Positions 24,894 to 34,291 of a stretch of DNA of 64,000 nt are shown in pieces (position 1 is the first letter of the stretch; each line of letters begins with the position of its first letter). The position numbers and the translations under genes were made by a program. This DNA is from Nitrospirota bacterium. Its GTDB lineage: Bacteria; JACPQY01. Below the pieces are notes generated by a model. That model saw only the letters and a list, made by a program, of their open reading frames with translations, did no database searches and was not told the origin of the DNA. The DNA lies in NCBI GenBank assembly GCA_016180645.1, contig JACPAV010000028.1, positions 1-64,000 of the forward strand. The letters run 5' to 3'.

Positions 24894-25583
24894 TCAGGGA
24901 GCGCCGAATTCGGATTCGAACTCGCGGAGGCGGCCGCGCACGCCGAGCGTGTCGGCCCACGAGCGGAGGTAGGCCCAGTCGAGGGTCAGGCGTCGTTGGT
25001 CGAAGACCCTCCAAGCGTCTCCAATGTCCGGTGGGCGCGCGGATTTCAGCTTGAGCAAGATAAGGTCTTCGGCCGATATGATGGGTGCTTGGAGTCCCGG
25101 CAGTAGTTCCTCGTTGGTTGTGCGGCCAAGCACGCTTCGGAAATAGTCGATCCCCGAAAAAATGATGTCGACATCGACTTTTGAAGGGTAAGGACCCACA
25201 AGCGTTTGGCAGGTCACCCCTTCCCAGTTGCCGAGTTGGCCCTCACCCCGCTCTTCGGACAGGTCGAACCATTTGCGGGCCACGGCCATCTTGATGTCCT
25301 GGAAGTTGGCGGCGAGAACGACGACATCGACATCGAAGGTGGCTCGGGGCTTGGCGCGGACACCTACGGCGAATCCTCCGGCAATGCCCCAGGGCAATCC
25401 CATCTCATTCAGGGCCTCCGACACGCGGATGAGAGCGGTTTTCACCTCTTCGAGTGTGGCGAGTCCCTTCACGTCGGTATCCCGATGGCGATTGTTATAG
25501 GCCCGGCCCAACAAGTCAATAAGCGAGGCCGTCTGCTCCGGGGGAGTGAAGTGAATCCATCCGCGTTCGTCCTGGTACGGCAT
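24894..25583 (-). CDS. Nucleotidyltransferase-fold protein
   Basis: 229 residues. WGIAGGFAVGVRAKPRATFD followed by VDVVVL is the GG-x-D-x-D core of minimal nucleotidyltransferases (AbiEii/MNT type), with a later Asp strand VDVDIIFSG. A helical C-terminus RPPDIGDAWRVF follows. Members act in toxin-antitoxin and resistance systems or as uncharacterised housekeeping enzymes. It stands alone here. The 127 bases between it and glmU hold only a 17-codon frame ending at 24875 that I do not call. Confidence 0.75.
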   Translation of the reverse strand: MPYQDERGWIHFTPPEQTASLIDLLGRAYNNRHRDTDVKGLATLEEVKTALIRVSEALNEMGLPWGIAGGFAVGVRAKPRATFDVDVVVLAANFQDIKMAVARKWFDLSEERGEGQLGNWEGVTCQTLVGPYPSKVDVDIIFSGIDYFRSVLGRTTNEELLPGLQAPIISAEDLILLKLKSARPPDIGDAWRVFDQRRLTLDWAYLRSWADTLGVRGRLREFESEFGAP

Positions 25584-25642
25584 GGGCGATGAATATTATA
25601 CCAAGTTTGTGCCGAAGGAGAGGGGGGAAAAACGCGCGGAAA

Positions 25643-26725
25643 CTACCCGCGGTCGAGGCGGTCGGCCATAAGCAGAGGTCGGCCGATGGGGTTCTTGGCG
25701 AAGACTTTCCCGTGGACGATGACCTTGTCGCCACGCTTGAGTGCGTTCAACGTGCCCAAGGCGTCGCGATTCGACTTCGCGATGTAAATGATCAGATTCA
25801 CCCGGTTCTCGCCCGAGAAAAACTCGACGTACTCTTCGGGACCAATCCCGTGGTCCTTCATTCCGAGAAAATAGTTCGATTGGTCCATGAACTCGTCCTG
25901 CACCCGTACGTTCTTCCCGATGTGGTCTGCCACTTGTTTCATAAGATCAACGGCCCCGATTTCGGTGTAGCCCGCGGGTTCCGGCTTTGGCGCAGGCGAG
26001 GACGTTTTGGCGGCTGCTTTCGAAGCGGACGGTGAGGTCGGCGCCGCCCGGGTTGCGGCTGGGCTCGCCGGCTTGGTTGATTTGGGTTTGGCAACCTTAG
26101 GCTTGCCGGTGGCGGCGGGCTTGGCCGGTGCGGCCGGCTTGGGCGCAGTGGGAGGAGCCGTTTCGGCAGCCTCTCCGGCGGCTTCCCCCGGAGTGGGAGC
26201 ACCCGCCGCCTCACGCTCTTCCTCCACCTCAGGGACTTCAGGTTCGGCGCTTGCCGGAGGTGTGCTTGTGACTTTGCCGGAATTTGGATCCGGGGAGGGA
26301 GCTTCTTCCGAGGTGGTTGATGCAACGGATTGGGGAGCGGGAGGCTCCTGCGAAGGCTCCGCCGACGGTTCGCCCTGAGCCGAGTGATCATTTCCGACGA
26401 CGATGATCAGGTCGAACTGGCTCTCCCAGGAAAGCGGCTTGATCGATTGAGTGGACGGCATGAGATCGGCTATTTTTTTCGCGTCGTCCCGGGCGCCGTC
26501 TTTGTAGTAGATGACGGTGGAGTCGAAGATCTTGTCCGCTTTGTCCACCTTGGAGACGGTGAATCCGTGCTTCTTGAGAAAACTTCCCATTTGCGCCGCG
26601 CGGCCCGTCGTACGCGTACCGTTGAGGACTTTGATGGAAAGGGCGAAAGCCGGGAGAGTGGAGCAACAGACCGTCAAGCCCAGAATTGCCGCCGCGAGCC
26701 GGCGGGGAGCGGTGTGCCTTTTCAT
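25643..26725 (-). CDS. LytR_C-domain exported protein with Pro/Ala linker and OB-like C-domain
   Basis: 360 residues: signal peptide (1-29, ending PAFA), LytR_C-type domain (30-113; IKVLNG ... YYKDGARDDAKKIADLMP ... LIIVVGND), a linker of about 150 residues of Pro, Ala, Lys and Glu, and a C-terminal domain (about 270-360; VADHIGKNVRVQDEF ... RGDKVIVHGKVFAK) that looks like an OB-fold. The linker should span peptidoglycan. It is divergent from thiL. Paralogous in its first domain to the protein at 89-1162. Confidence 0.8.
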   Translation of the reverse strand: MKRHTAPRRLAAAILGLTVCCSTLPAFALSIKVLNGTRTTGRAAQMGSFLKKHGFTVSKVDKADKIFDSTVIYYKDGARDDAKKIADLMPSTQSIKPLSWESQFDLIIVVGNDHSAQGEPSAEPSQEPPAPQSVASTTSEEAPSPDPNSGKVTSTPPASAEPEVPEVEEEREAAGAPTPGEAAGEAAETAPPTAPKPAAPAKPAATGKPKVAKPKSTKPASPAATRAAPTSPSASKAAAKTSSPAPKPEPAGYTEIGAVDLMKQVADHIGKNVRVQDEFMDQSNYFLGMKDHGIGPEEYVEFFSGENRVNLIIYIAKSNRDALGTLNALKRGDKVIVHGKVFAKNPIGRPLLMADRLDRG

Positions 26726-26753
26726 CCGGGCGGATTCTAGTCAAAATGGAGCC

Positions 26754-27740
26754 GTGCGTCAAAAAACAATGCTGGGGACGGAGGATCGGTTTGTGGATGC
26801 TTTGCGTCGTCGAGCGGCGGGCGGAGATCCGTCGATCCGACTTGGAATCGGCGACGATGGGGCCGTGGTCTCCGGACCGAGGGGAGATTGGGTTTTCAGT
26901 GTGGACGCGTGTGTGGAAGGAATCCACTTCGACCCGGCCATCATGCCCCTGGAAAGTATGGGTTCCCGAGCGCTGGGCGCGGCGCTCAGCGACTTGGCGG
27001 CCATGGGGGCGACCCCCCGCTACTACTTGGTTTCGGTGGAGATTCCTTCGGCGGGCGCGGAGAACCGCTTGCGAAGGGTGTACAAAGGTTTCAGCGCCCT
27101 CGAGCATCAATGGAAATTGCACCTCATTGGGGGAAATGTTTCACGGGGGGATCGACTCTCGCTCCATACGACGGTCATCGGAGAGTTAGGCAAAGATCGC
27201 CCCCTCACCCGAAGTGGGGCAAGGCCGGGCGACGGCCTGTACGTGACCGGGACCCTCGGCGAGTCGGCATGGGGACTGCGGCTATTGAAGGATCGCGGCC
27301 GGCGGCTGAATCCTTCGGAGCGTCAATCCGTTCAGAAGTTTCTTCGGCCGTCTCCGCGAATCGATGAAGCTCGCTTCCTTCTGAGGCATCGATTGGCGTC
27401 GGCCGGGATGGATATCAGCGACGGGTTGCTGCTTGATCTTTCCCGCCTCTGCCGCGCGAGCGGCGTGGGAGCTGCGCTGCGGGAGGGTCGGATTCCGCGC
27501 CCGCAGGGAGCGACGGAACGAGAGATGCTCACGGGAGGCGAAGACTACGAACTGTTGGTGGCCGTGCGGCGGAAGGCTGTGGTTAGGCTGAGCAAGGCGG
27601 CTTCCCGCGTATTCCACGCCACGTTCAAATCGATCGGGGTGATTGAAGCGGCACCGGGGGTTCGACTACACTATCCGGACGGAAGGATTGTGAACGCATC
27701 GCGCTACGGCAGTCTGGGGTGGGATCATTGGAAGAGCTAG
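26754..27740 (+). CDS. thiL: Thiamine-monophosphate kinase
   Basis: 328 residues. GIGDDGAVV, FSVDACVEGIHF, ALSDLAAMGATP, GGNVSRGD, MDISDGLLLDL and TGGEDYELL are the ThiL blocks. It phosphorylates thiamine phosphate to thiamine diphosphate. I prefer GTG 26754 because TGGAG lies 6 bases before it; ATG 26769 is five codons later with no ribosome binding site. It overlaps the next gene by about 20 bases. No TPP riboswitch is seen upstream. Confidence 0.92.
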   Translation: MRQKTMLGTEDRFVDALRRRAAGGDPSIRLGIGDDGAVVSGPRGDWVFSVDACVEGIHFDPAIMPLESMGSRALGAALSDLAAMGATPRYYLVSVEIPSAGAENRLRRVYKGFSALEHQWKLHLIGGNVSRGDRLSLHTTVIGELGKDRPLTRSGARPGDGLYVTGTLGESAWGLRLLKDRGRRLNPSERQSVQKFLRPSPRIDEARFLLRHRLASAGMDISDGLLLDLSRLCRASGVGAALREGRIPRPQGATEREMLTGGEDYELLVAVRRKAVVRLSKAASRVFHATFKSIGVIEAAPGVRLHYPDGRIVNASRYGSLGWDHWKS

Positions 27741-28825
27741 CGGCTTCGGTCGGGCCCAAACTTCTGATTCTCCTGGGCCTGCTCCTGCTTTCCTTCCTCT
27801 TTTCCGCATCCGAAGCGGCGCTTTTCTCGCTTAGCCCGCTTGATCTGGCCGGCCTCAAGCGCGAACGTCCCGAAGCCTTCACGAAACTCTCCCGGTTCCT
27901 TTCCACTCCGCGGCGGGTGCTGGTCACGCTGCTGCTGGGCAACGAGTTGGCCAACGTCGGTGCGAGCGCCGTGGCGACGGCGCTGGTGGTTCAGCAGGTG
28001 GGCGAAGATTTGAAATGGCTGGCCGCCGTGATCATGTTTCCGACGGTCCTGCTCTTCTGCGAGCTGACGCCGAAGACCCTTTCGTTGAGGTATCGATTGC
28101 GGGCGGCATTGCTCGTGAGGGCGCCGCTTCAGGTGTTTTTCTTCCTGGTATCGCCGGCGGTCGTCTTTCTGCGTTTCATTGCGGATGGCGTCATCAAACT
28201 GGCGGCGCGGCGGGCCCCGCCGGCCGATTCAGGCCTGGCGGAAAAGGATTACAAACGGATGGTGCGGCGTGCCGCGCGCGACGGGTCGCTCACCCCGTCC
28301 GAGCAGGGCCTGATCGAAGCCACGTTCACACTGGCCGATGTGGGTGTGGGAGAGGTCATGACCCCGCGGGACAAAGTGTTCGCGGTTCCGGTCTCCAGCA
28401 GCTACGAAGATCTCCTCTGGGGATTCAAACAGAAGCAGTTCAGGCGGATTCCCGTGTACGAGGGATCGCCCGATCGCATCGTGGGGGTGGTCCATGTGAA
28501 AGAGCTCCTGCGACCCGTGGCCGTCCAGAAAATCAAGGAGACGGGGTCCGTGGCCTTGGTGATGCGGCGGCCGCTTTTTGTAGATCGAAACCGAAAACTG
28601 GACGAGATTTTCTCCAAGCTGAACCGGGAGAAGACACACATGGCGTTTGTGAAGGGCGAGAAGGGGGAACTCCTGGGGCTTGTGACGATGGACGACGTAC
28701 TCTCGAGGATCATGCAGGAGGTCTCGGGCCCAAGAAGCGCGCCGGAAGCAGGGGCGGCGCGAGGACCCCACGAAGATTCTTCTCGCCGTCCGTGGAGCGG
28801 AGCGGAGGGGGCAGGCCTTAGGTGA
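27719..28825 (+). CDS. CorC/HlyC (CNNM) membrane protein 1
   Basis: 368 residues. The N-terminal DUF21 domain has three to four hydrophobic segments (LLILLGLLLLSFLFSASEAA, VLVTLLLGNELANVG, and further), followed by paired CBS domains (VMTPRDKVFAVPV, RRIPVYE, LLGLVTMDDVLSRI). CNNM/CorC proteins take part in Mg2+/Co2+ efflux. It lacks the usual C-terminal CorC_HlyC domain and ends in a low-complexity Arg/Gly/Ala tail. GTG 27719 or TTG 27728 may be the start. Overlaps the second copy by GTGA. Confidence 0.88.
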   Translation: MGSLEELAASVGPKLLILLGLLLLSFLFSASEAALFSLSPLDLAGLKRERPEAFTKLSRFLSTPRRVLVTLLLGNELANVGASAVATALVVQQVGEDLKWLAAVIMFPTVLLFCELTPKTLSLRYRLRAALLVRAPLQVFFFLVSPAVVFLRFIADGVIKLAARRAPPADSGLAEKDYKRMVRRAARDGSLTPSEQGLIEATFTLADVGVGEVMTPRDKVFAVPVSSSYEDLLWGFKQKQFRRIPVYEGSPDRIVGVVHVKELLRPVAVQKIKETGSVALVMRRPLFVDRNRKLDEIFSKLNREKTHMAFVKGEKGELLGLVTMDDVLSRIMQEVSGPRSAPEAGAARGPHEDSSRRPWSGAEGAGLR

Positions 28826-30075
28826 CGATCGGACTCGTCCTCCTGGTGTCCCTGCTCTTCATCCTGATGGAGGGCTTCTTCTCCGGATCGGAAATCGCGA
28901 TCCTTTCGTGCGATAAGATCCGCGTGAAACAGAGATCCGCGGAGGGCAGCACGGCTGCTCAGTTGATTCTCGGCTGGATGCAACACCCCTCGCGCCTGCT
29001 TTCGACCACGCTGTTGGGGACGAATCTTGCGGTGGTGCTCAACACCGTCTTCGTAACTTCGGTCATCCTGTCCGGGGGATTTCATCATGCCGAGCTGCTG
29101 ACCACGTTCCTGCTCGGACCCGTGGTCCTCTTGTTCGGGGAAATTCTTCCGAAGAGCGTATTTCAAGCGTATGCCACCCCCATCGCGCTTCGGGTGGCGC
29201 CCCCCCTGCAAGCCGTTTCGTGGATTCTGACGCCGCTCATCTACGTCTTGGATCGGTACGGGCGACTCCTGGGCCGGAGGAAGGAAACCCTGCGGATCAC
29301 CCGCGACGAACTGGTCATTCTCCTGGGACGCCGGGGGGGGGACGTGAAAGACGTCGAGCGAAGAATCATCCACCGCATCTATCGTTTCGCCACGGGCCGC
29401 GTGAAGGACGCCATGGTACCGCTGGCCGAAGTGGCGGCGCTCCCGGAGACGGCTTCGGTGGGGCAGGCCGTCGGGCTGATCCTCCACACCGGTCACACGA
29501 GAATCCCGGTGTTTCGAGAGCGGATCGATCACCTGGTCGGCGTGCTGAGGTCGTACGAGCTGATTGATCAAGTGGGATCGCCCCATCAACCGATCCGCGC
29601 CTTCGTGCGAAAGCCTCTGTACGTGCCGGAGACCAAACCCCTGGTGGGGCTGCTGGAACTTCTGAAGGAGCGCGGCGTGAACATGGCCATCGCCGTCGAT
29701 GAGTTCGGAGGCGCGGTGGGCTTCCTCACGCGGGAGGACATTGTGGAAGAAATTGTCGGCGAAATCGAGGATGAGTATGACGAGGGGAGGCGGCGTTGGG
29801 AGGAGCGCGACGGCGGAACGGCGATCGACGCGCGGATGGACATCGAGCATGTGAATGAGGTGCTCGGCTTGAACCTTCCTCTCAGTGAGGACTACGAAAC
29901 GTTGGCCGGATTCGTGCTGGATCGGATGGGGCGGGTGCCGAAGGTGGGGGATGAATTCAAGTTCAACGGGATTCAATACAAGGTGACGAAAGCGACTCCC
30001 ACGCAGGTGAAAGAGGTTGAAGTTCGCGCCCCGGATGGAGTAGGTGAAGTCAGTTCGACTTCAGCCGGAACGTGA
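28822..30075 (+). CDS. CorC/HlyC (CNNM) membrane protein 2
   Basis: 417 residues from GTG. DUF21 membrane part (LVLLVSLLFILMEGFFSGSE and NLAVVLNTVFVTS), two CBS domains (DAMVPLAEVAALPE, TRIPVFRERID, VDEFGGAVGFLTREDIVEEI) and a complete C-terminal CorC_HlyC domain (DYETLAGFVLDRMGRVPKVGD). The DEFGG and GEIEDEYDE blocks are typical. The tandem pair may act as a heteromer. Its 3' end overlaps the convergent gene by 26 bases. Confidence 0.92.
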   Translation: MTIGLVLLVSLLFILMEGFFSGSEIAILSCDKIRVKQRSAEGSTAAQLILGWMQHPSRLLSTTLLGTNLAVVLNTVFVTSVILSGGFHHAELLTTFLLGPVVLLFGEILPKSVFQAYATPIALRVAPPLQAVSWILTPLIYVLDRYGRLLGRRKETLRITRDELVILLGRRGGDVKDVERRIIHRIYRFATGRVKDAMVPLAEVAALPETASVGQAVGLILHTGHTRIPVFRERIDHLVGVLRSYELIDQVGSPHQPIRAFVRKPLYVPETKPLVGLLELLKERGVNMAIAVDEFGGAVGFLTREDIVEEIVGEIEDEYDEGRRRWEERDGGTAIDARMDIEHVNEVLGLNLPLSEDYETLAGFVLDRMGRVPKVGDEFKFNGIQYKVTKATPTQVKEVEVRAPDGVGEVSSTSAGT

Positions 30076-30859
30076 GGCTGGCCGTATAGGTCCAGCCGGA
30101 AAAGTCGTGCTGGCGCAGGATCGCGCCGGTATTGAGATCTCTGGCGTCCTTGTCTCGCACCGTTCCCTTCCGTCCGTCCAAAGTTAGATAGGTATCCGCA
30201 ATGCCCCACTCGTCCTCCATCTTGTCCGCGTGGTACCGGTCGAACGTGTCCAGCAGGATCATGGCCCCCCCCCCGTAGTGCCAACCCCGTTTTTCAAACC
30301 AGTAGCGTTCGCTTTTGAGTTGGCGGTGGCTGGACCGTGCGATCACTTCATCGGCTCCCGCGATGCCATACGGGATGATCCACTGGTTTCGGAAGACGTG
30401 GAGACGCAGGCCCAAGTCTGCTTGGATGGGAATCGCAGAAAGCGAATACAGATCCCGGGTACGGAGCGAATAGTCCCAGTCGCATTTGGGGAGGGGCTGA
30501 TCTTCGGCCTCCGGCTTAAAGCCCGGTGCGCAACTGGGGTCGTCGGAGGGCAGGGGGGAGGTTTGTTCCTGGAGGCCGAATCCCGAGGCGTACATGTAGC
30601 CTGCGGAGAGGCTGAGAGAAACTATTCTGTAAATGAACCAGCCGGTCGTAAGGCGGAAGGTTGTCACCTGTTTGTCGGGGTCTTGCGGCGCCCTGTGGTC
30701 GTTGTAGAATTTCTGGAAAGTCTTGTCTTCCGGGAGGAAAACCCCGCCGCCGATTTCGGTGAGCGTCGGCTTGAGGGAGAATGCGTAGGACGGACCCGTC
30801 GAGAGGGCAAGGATGAGGGCGGTGGCCGCCAGTCTCTTGGAGTGCGTCCGTAAACTCAC
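30050..30859 (-). CDS. Secreted or outer-membrane beta-barrel protein
   Basis: 269 residues from GTG at 30859. Signal peptide HSKRLAATALILALSTGPSY-A. The rest alternates aromatic and polar residues in strands (TTFRLTTGWFIYRIVSLSLS, RLHVFRNQWIIPYGIAG) and ends WTYTASLTFRLKSN, a C-terminal strand of the kind seen in small OmpA/OmpW-like barrels. Two Cys (in DDPSCAPG and PKCDWD) may be bridged in a loop. Function unknown. The frame stays open upstream through repeat DNA, which I exclude. Confidence 0.65.
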   Translation of the reverse strand: MSLRTHSKRLAATALILALSTGPSYAFSLKPTLTEIGGGVFLPEDKTFQKFYNDHRAPQDPDKQVTTFRLTTGWFIYRIVSLSLSAGYMYASGFGLQEQTSPLPSDDPSCAPGFKPEAEDQPLPKCDWDYSLRTRDLYSLSAIPIQADLGLRLHVFRNQWIIPYGIAGADEVIARSSHRQLKSERYWFEKRGWHYGGGAMILLDTFDRYHADKMEDEWGIADTYLTLDGRKGTVRDKDARDLNTGAILRQHDFSGWTYTASLTFRLKSN

Positions 30860-30863
30860 CTGT

Positions 30864-30921
30864 CGTAGGGGAGGACCTTCAGGTCCTCCCTTCTTGGGAG
30901 CAGCTAAAGCTGCTCCCCTAC
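30864..30921. repeat. Paired hairpins of the GTAGGGGAG family
   Basis: GTAGGGGAGGACCTTCAGGT-CCTCCC and GGGAGCAGCTAAAGCTGCTC-CCCTAC, each a short stem, together forming a larger palindrome with GTAGGGGAG ... CTCCCCTAC ends. The same family is at 47244-47360. It sits in the leader of the barrel gene. Confidence 0.7.
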
Positions 30922-30957
30922 ACGCTTGGAGGAGAGGGAACTCCCTCGCCCTGAAAG

Positions 30958-31017
30958 GCCATGTTACATGCCGCGCCATCCTCGGCGCGGCGACATTCCA
31001 TGGCCCCAGACCATCCA
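30958..31017 (+). repeat. 60-bp palindromic repeat, copy A (GGCCATGTTACATGCCGCGCC ...)
   Basis: A unit with the central stem GCCGCGCC/GGCGCGGC. A second copy lies inverted at 49065-49124, identical at most positions. It is embedded in the 206-base gap between two exported-protein genes. Confidence 0.75.
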
Positions 31018-31065
31018 TGGTCAGGGGGAGAGGGTGGGGGTGAGGGTTTTCAGCCAAGCACTTGG

Positions 31066-32145
31066 TCATGGTTTCCGTCTGCGCGCGAGGAGAACCGGTA
31101 CGAGGATCAGCCAGGACCAATCGCCCGGGCCGCCGGAACCCGGCATTGTCGAGCAGCCGTTGTCGCCGGGGAAAATATCTTTGGGCCCGATGGCGGGCAC
31201 GGGAATTCCAATTCCTGGCGCGGGCCCGCCTTCATTATTGGCGCGATCCACCGCGTACAGTTTCAAGAAATAGACGGTATCCTCTCTCAATTCTTCGCCT
31301 TTGAACTTGGTCAGGACGGCTGTCGTTTCGGCGGCGTCCACCTCCACGGAGTCCTGGGAATCCTCCGTGGTGGGGTCGTTGCATTTCGTCTCGAGATTCT
31401 GCCTGAGCTTCTGCTGCCGTTCTCCCGTGTAGTTGGCTTGGATGGCGGTGACGAGTGCATCCTTTTGTTTGTCGTGGATATCTTTCTGGCACCTGTCGTC
31501 TACGAAGATGCGGTACTTGGCGACGTCGCCGGACTCGCTGGCCTGCCAATTGATCCGGATGGCCTTGTTCAGCCCGCTGACGTCCAACGCCTCGGTTTGC
31601 AGTTTGGGAGGGTTTTCGTCGTATGCCACCGTGATGGGGATTTCATGATTCGCGTCCGTCGCAGAAGTCGTCCCGCCTGTCTGGTTGGAAGCCCCCGTCA
31701 CTTGCGAGTCATTGGTATGCTCGCCCGCTTCAAAGCAGAGTTTGAAGCTGATGGGGGGCCGCTCGGTCGCGGCGGCCGGTTTACCCGACAGCAGGTTGGC
31801 CACGGATTCCCGCTTCAGCTGGAATGTCAGTTCGGCATCCTTGGTGGGGTAGTTTGACTTGGCCACATCCTGATACCTTTTGGCCTCATTGTCGTCGCAG
31901 GTACCGTCGGTGACCTCCACATAGTACCGAGCTTTGTCCGAGCCGTGATTGGACTTCCACGTGATCGTGATGTGCTCACTGTTGGGTCCCAGGTAGACCT
32001 TGCAATCTTTCCCTTTTTGGGCCGAGCAGGCTTCGCTCTGTGCTGCGGGCGAGGCCCCAACGAGTGTAATCTCGGGCTTGTCGGCAAGTGCGGGAGATGC
32101 GGTGAGAATGGATAGGAGGGCCGCGAGCGAGAAGCGGACTCTCAC
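31066..32145 (-). CDS. Exported FN3-like protein with MYXO-CTERM-like tail
   Basis: 359 residues: signal peptide MRVRFSLAALLSILTASPAL-A, two beta-sandwich (FN3-like) regions (about 22-150 and 165-310) with several Cys, and a tail starting at Cys331: CSTMPGSGGPGDWSW, a hydrophobic LILVPVLLA, then RRRKP. Cys, Gly-rich spacer, short transmembrane stretch and Arg cluster is the tripartite MYXO-CTERM sorting signal, which directs surface anchoring through type II secretion and an myxosortase-like protease. It supports a Myxococcota-like host. Confidence 0.7.
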   Translation of the reverse strand: MRVRFSLAALLSILTASPALADKPEITLVGASPAAQSEACSAQKGKDCKVYLGPNSEHITITWKSNHGSDKARYYVEVTDGTCDDNEAKRYQDVAKSNYPTKDAELTFQLKRESVANLLSGKPAAATERPPISFKLCFEAGEHTNDSQVTGASNQTGGTTSATDANHEIPITVAYDENPPKLQTEALDVSGLNKAIRINWQASESGDVAKYRIFVDDRCQKDIHDKQKDALVTAIQANYTGERQQKLRQNLETKCNDPTTEDSQDSVEVDAAETTAVLTKFKGEELREDTVYFLKLYAVDRANNEGGPAPGIGIPVPAIGPKDIFPGDNGCSTMPGSGGPGDWSWLILVPVLLARRRKP

Positions 32146-32185
32146 GGCAAAGGGGTCAGGTCTTGCATTCGTTCACCTGCTCGCT

Positions 32186-33196
32186 TCATCGGATCAACAA
32201 CCTCTCCGCGATCTGGACGGCGTTGAGCGCGGCGCCTTTTCGGAGCTGGTCGCCCACCGCCCAAATGTTGATCCCGTTCTCCACGCTGTGGTCCTCCCGG
32301 ATCCGGCCGACGAACACGGGGTCGGTGCCCGCGAGATCCTTCGGACGCGGAAACTGGGCCGTCGCCGGATCGTCCAACACCTTCACGCCTTCCGCCTGTT
32401 CCAATTCCTTCCGCACATCCTTCGCGGTCGCCTTCTTCCTCGTCTGAATGTTCACGCTCTCCGAGTGGCACCGGAAAACGGGTACGCGCACGGTGGTCAC
32501 GCTCATCCGGAGATCCGGCAGACCGAGGATCTTGCGGGTTTCCTGCATGACTTTGGTTTCCTCTTCCGTATAGCCGTCCTCGCCGACTTTCCAGTCGAGC
32601 GTAATCACATTGAACGCCATGTCAAACGGCCACACCTTGTGCGGCAACGGTTCGCCCCTTGCCCAGGCGCGGGTCTGCTGATCGAGTTCATCCACGGCGC
32701 GGGCGCCCTTGCCGCTTACGGCTTGGTACGTGGAGACGACCACGCGTTCGAGGCCGAAGGCCACGTCGATTGGTTTCAGCGGCACGCAGAGAATCGCCGC
32801 CGTGCAGTTCGGATTGGCGATGATGCCCTTGTGCTTTTTGATGTCGCCGGGATTGACTTCGGGGACGACGAGGGGGACCTGCGGGTCCATCCGCCAGGCG
32901 GACGAATTGTCGATGACGACCGTACCCGCCTTCACCGCCCTTGGAGCGTACTCGCGGCTGATCTTCGCGCCGGCGGACATCAGGGCGATGTCGCACCGAT
33001 TCCTTTCGAAGGACTCCGGAGTGAGTTCGATAATGGTCTCCTCTCCGCCGTTGAATTTCACTTTCTTCCCCGCGGAGCGTGCCGAGGCGAAAACTTTGAG
33101 GGAGCTTACGGGAAACTTTCGCTGATGGAGAACGTGGACCATTTCCTGTCCGACCGCTCCGGTAACCCCCACAATGGCTACGCTGTGCCCGTCCAC
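32186..33196 (-). CDS. asd: Aspartate-semialdehyde dehydrogenase
   Basis: 336 residues from GTG. NADP-binding VAIVGVTGAVGQEMVHVL, the nucleophile Cys in NPNCTA, STYQAVSGKGARAV and VPVFRCHSESVNI. It reduces aspartyl phosphate to aspartate semialdehyde for Lys, Met, Thr and diaminopimelate. The G of its GTG is the last base of the leuB stop TAG, so it is the final gene of the leuCDB-asd operon. Confidence 0.94.
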   Translation of the reverse strand: MDGHSVAIVGVTGAVGQEMVHVLHQRKFPVSSLKVFASARSAGKKVKFNGGEETIIELTPESFERNRCDIALMSAGAKISREYAPRAVKAGTVVIDNSSAWRMDPQVPLVVPEVNPGDIKKHKGIIANPNCTAAILCVPLKPIDVAFGLERVVVSTYQAVSGKGARAVDELDQQTRAWARGEPLPHKVWPFDMAFNVITLDWKVGEDGYTEEETKVMQETRKILGLPDLRMSVTTVRVPVFRCHSESVNIQTRKKATAKDVRKELEQAEGVKVLDDPATAQFPRPKDLAGTDPVFVGRIREDHSVENGINIWAVGDQLRKGAALNAVQIAERLLIR

Positions 33197-34269
33197 TAAA
33201 GCCTTGCTCCTTTGGCCACGTAGTCTGCGATCCGGTCGCCAACCTGTTCGGTGGTCATGCCCATCTTTCCTGCGGACAGGTTCTTGATGTCGTCGCGCAA
33301 TGCCTTGATCACGGCCACTTCCACGTTCTGTGCCGCTTTCGATTCGCCGAGAAAATCGAGGAGCATCTGGCCGGCGCAGATACACGCCAGCGGGTTGATC
33401 ACGTTCTTACCCGTGTATTTCGGCGCGGATCCGCCGATCGGTTCGAACATGGAGGCGCCGCCCGGATGGATGTTCCCGCCCGCGGCGATGCCCATGCCGC
33501 CCTGAATCATCGCGCCGAGGTCGGTGATGATGTCGCCGAACATGTTGTCCGTCACGATCACGTCGAACCACTCGGGATTCTTCACCATCCACATGCACGT
33601 GGCATCCACATGCGCGTAATCCGGCTTGATGTCCGGAAACTCTTTCGCCACGTCGTAGAACGCGCGTTCCCAGAGGTCGAACGCGTAGGTCAATACGTTG
33701 GTCTTCCCGCAGAGCGTCAACTTATGGTCCTTTTTTCGCTTCCGGGCGACCTCGAAGGCGTAGCGGATGCAGCGTTCGGCCCCCTTGCGCGTGTTGATCG
33801 ATTCCTGGACCGCGACTTCGTCCGGCGTTCCCTTCTTGTGGAAGCCGCCCGCGCCGCAATAGAGCCCTTCGGTATTTTCGCGCACGACGACGAAATCGAT
33901 TTCCTTCGGCCCTTTGTCGGCGAGCGGCGTCTTCACGCCGGGATAGAGTTTCACGGGCCGCAGGTTGATGTAGAGGTCGAGCTCGAACCGCATTCGGAGA
34001 AGAATGCCTTTCTCAAGAATGCCGGGCTTCACATCCGGATGCCCGATGGCCCCGAGAAAGATCGCATCGAACGTCTTGAGTTCGGCCACGGCGGAATCGG
34101 GGAGCGTCTCGCCGGTCTTGAGATACCGCGCGCCGCCGAAGTCGAATTCGTGGAAATTGAGACGGAACCCGTTATCTGAGGAAGCGGCCTTAATAACCTT
34201 AACTCCCTCGCGCATGACTTCGGGGCCGGTCCCGTCGCCGGCCACTACGGCAATGTTGTATGTCTTCAT
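33196..34269 (-). CDS. leuB: 3-isopropylmalate dehydrogenase
   Basis: 357 residues. [37 protein letters not shown], catalytic Lys/Asp region ([24 protein letters not shown]) and [10 protein letters not shown]. It oxidatively decarboxylates 3-isopropylmalate. The RPVKLYPG form is shared with isocitrate and tartrate dehydrogenase relatives, but the adjacent leuC and leuD decide for leucine biosynthesis. Confidence 0.9.
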   Translation of the reverse strand: MKTYNIAVVAGDGTGPEVMREGVKVIKAASSDNGFRLNFHEFDFGGARYLKTGETLPDSAVAELKTFDAIFLGAIGHPDVKPGILEKGILLRMRFELDLYINLRPVKLYPGVKTPLADKGPKEIDFVVVRENTEGLYCGAGGFHKKGTPDEVAVQESINTRKGAERCIRYAFEVARKRKKDHKLTLCGKTNVLTYAFDLWERAFYDVAKEFPDIKPDYAHVDATCMWMVKNPEWFDVIVTDNMFGDIITDLGAMIQGGMGIAAGGNIHPGGASMFEPIGGSAPKYTGKNVINPLACICAGQMLLDFLGESKAAQNVEVAVIKALRDDIKNLSAGKMGMTTEQVGDRIADYVAKGARL

Positions 34270-34291
34270 GGTGGACCTTCCAGGGGTGAGA

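Noticed and set aside
26600-26753. TPP riboswitch upstream of thiL
   Set aside because: The space is the start of a divergent gene and contains no CTGAGA-type core; thiL is unlikely to be riboswitch controlled here.
28402-29976. 524-residue minus frame over the CNNM genes
   Set aside because: Both CNNM genes have clear DUF21, CBS and CorC motifs on the plus strand; the minus frame is low-complexity His/Arg/Gln-rich sequence typical of antisense GC-rich DNA.
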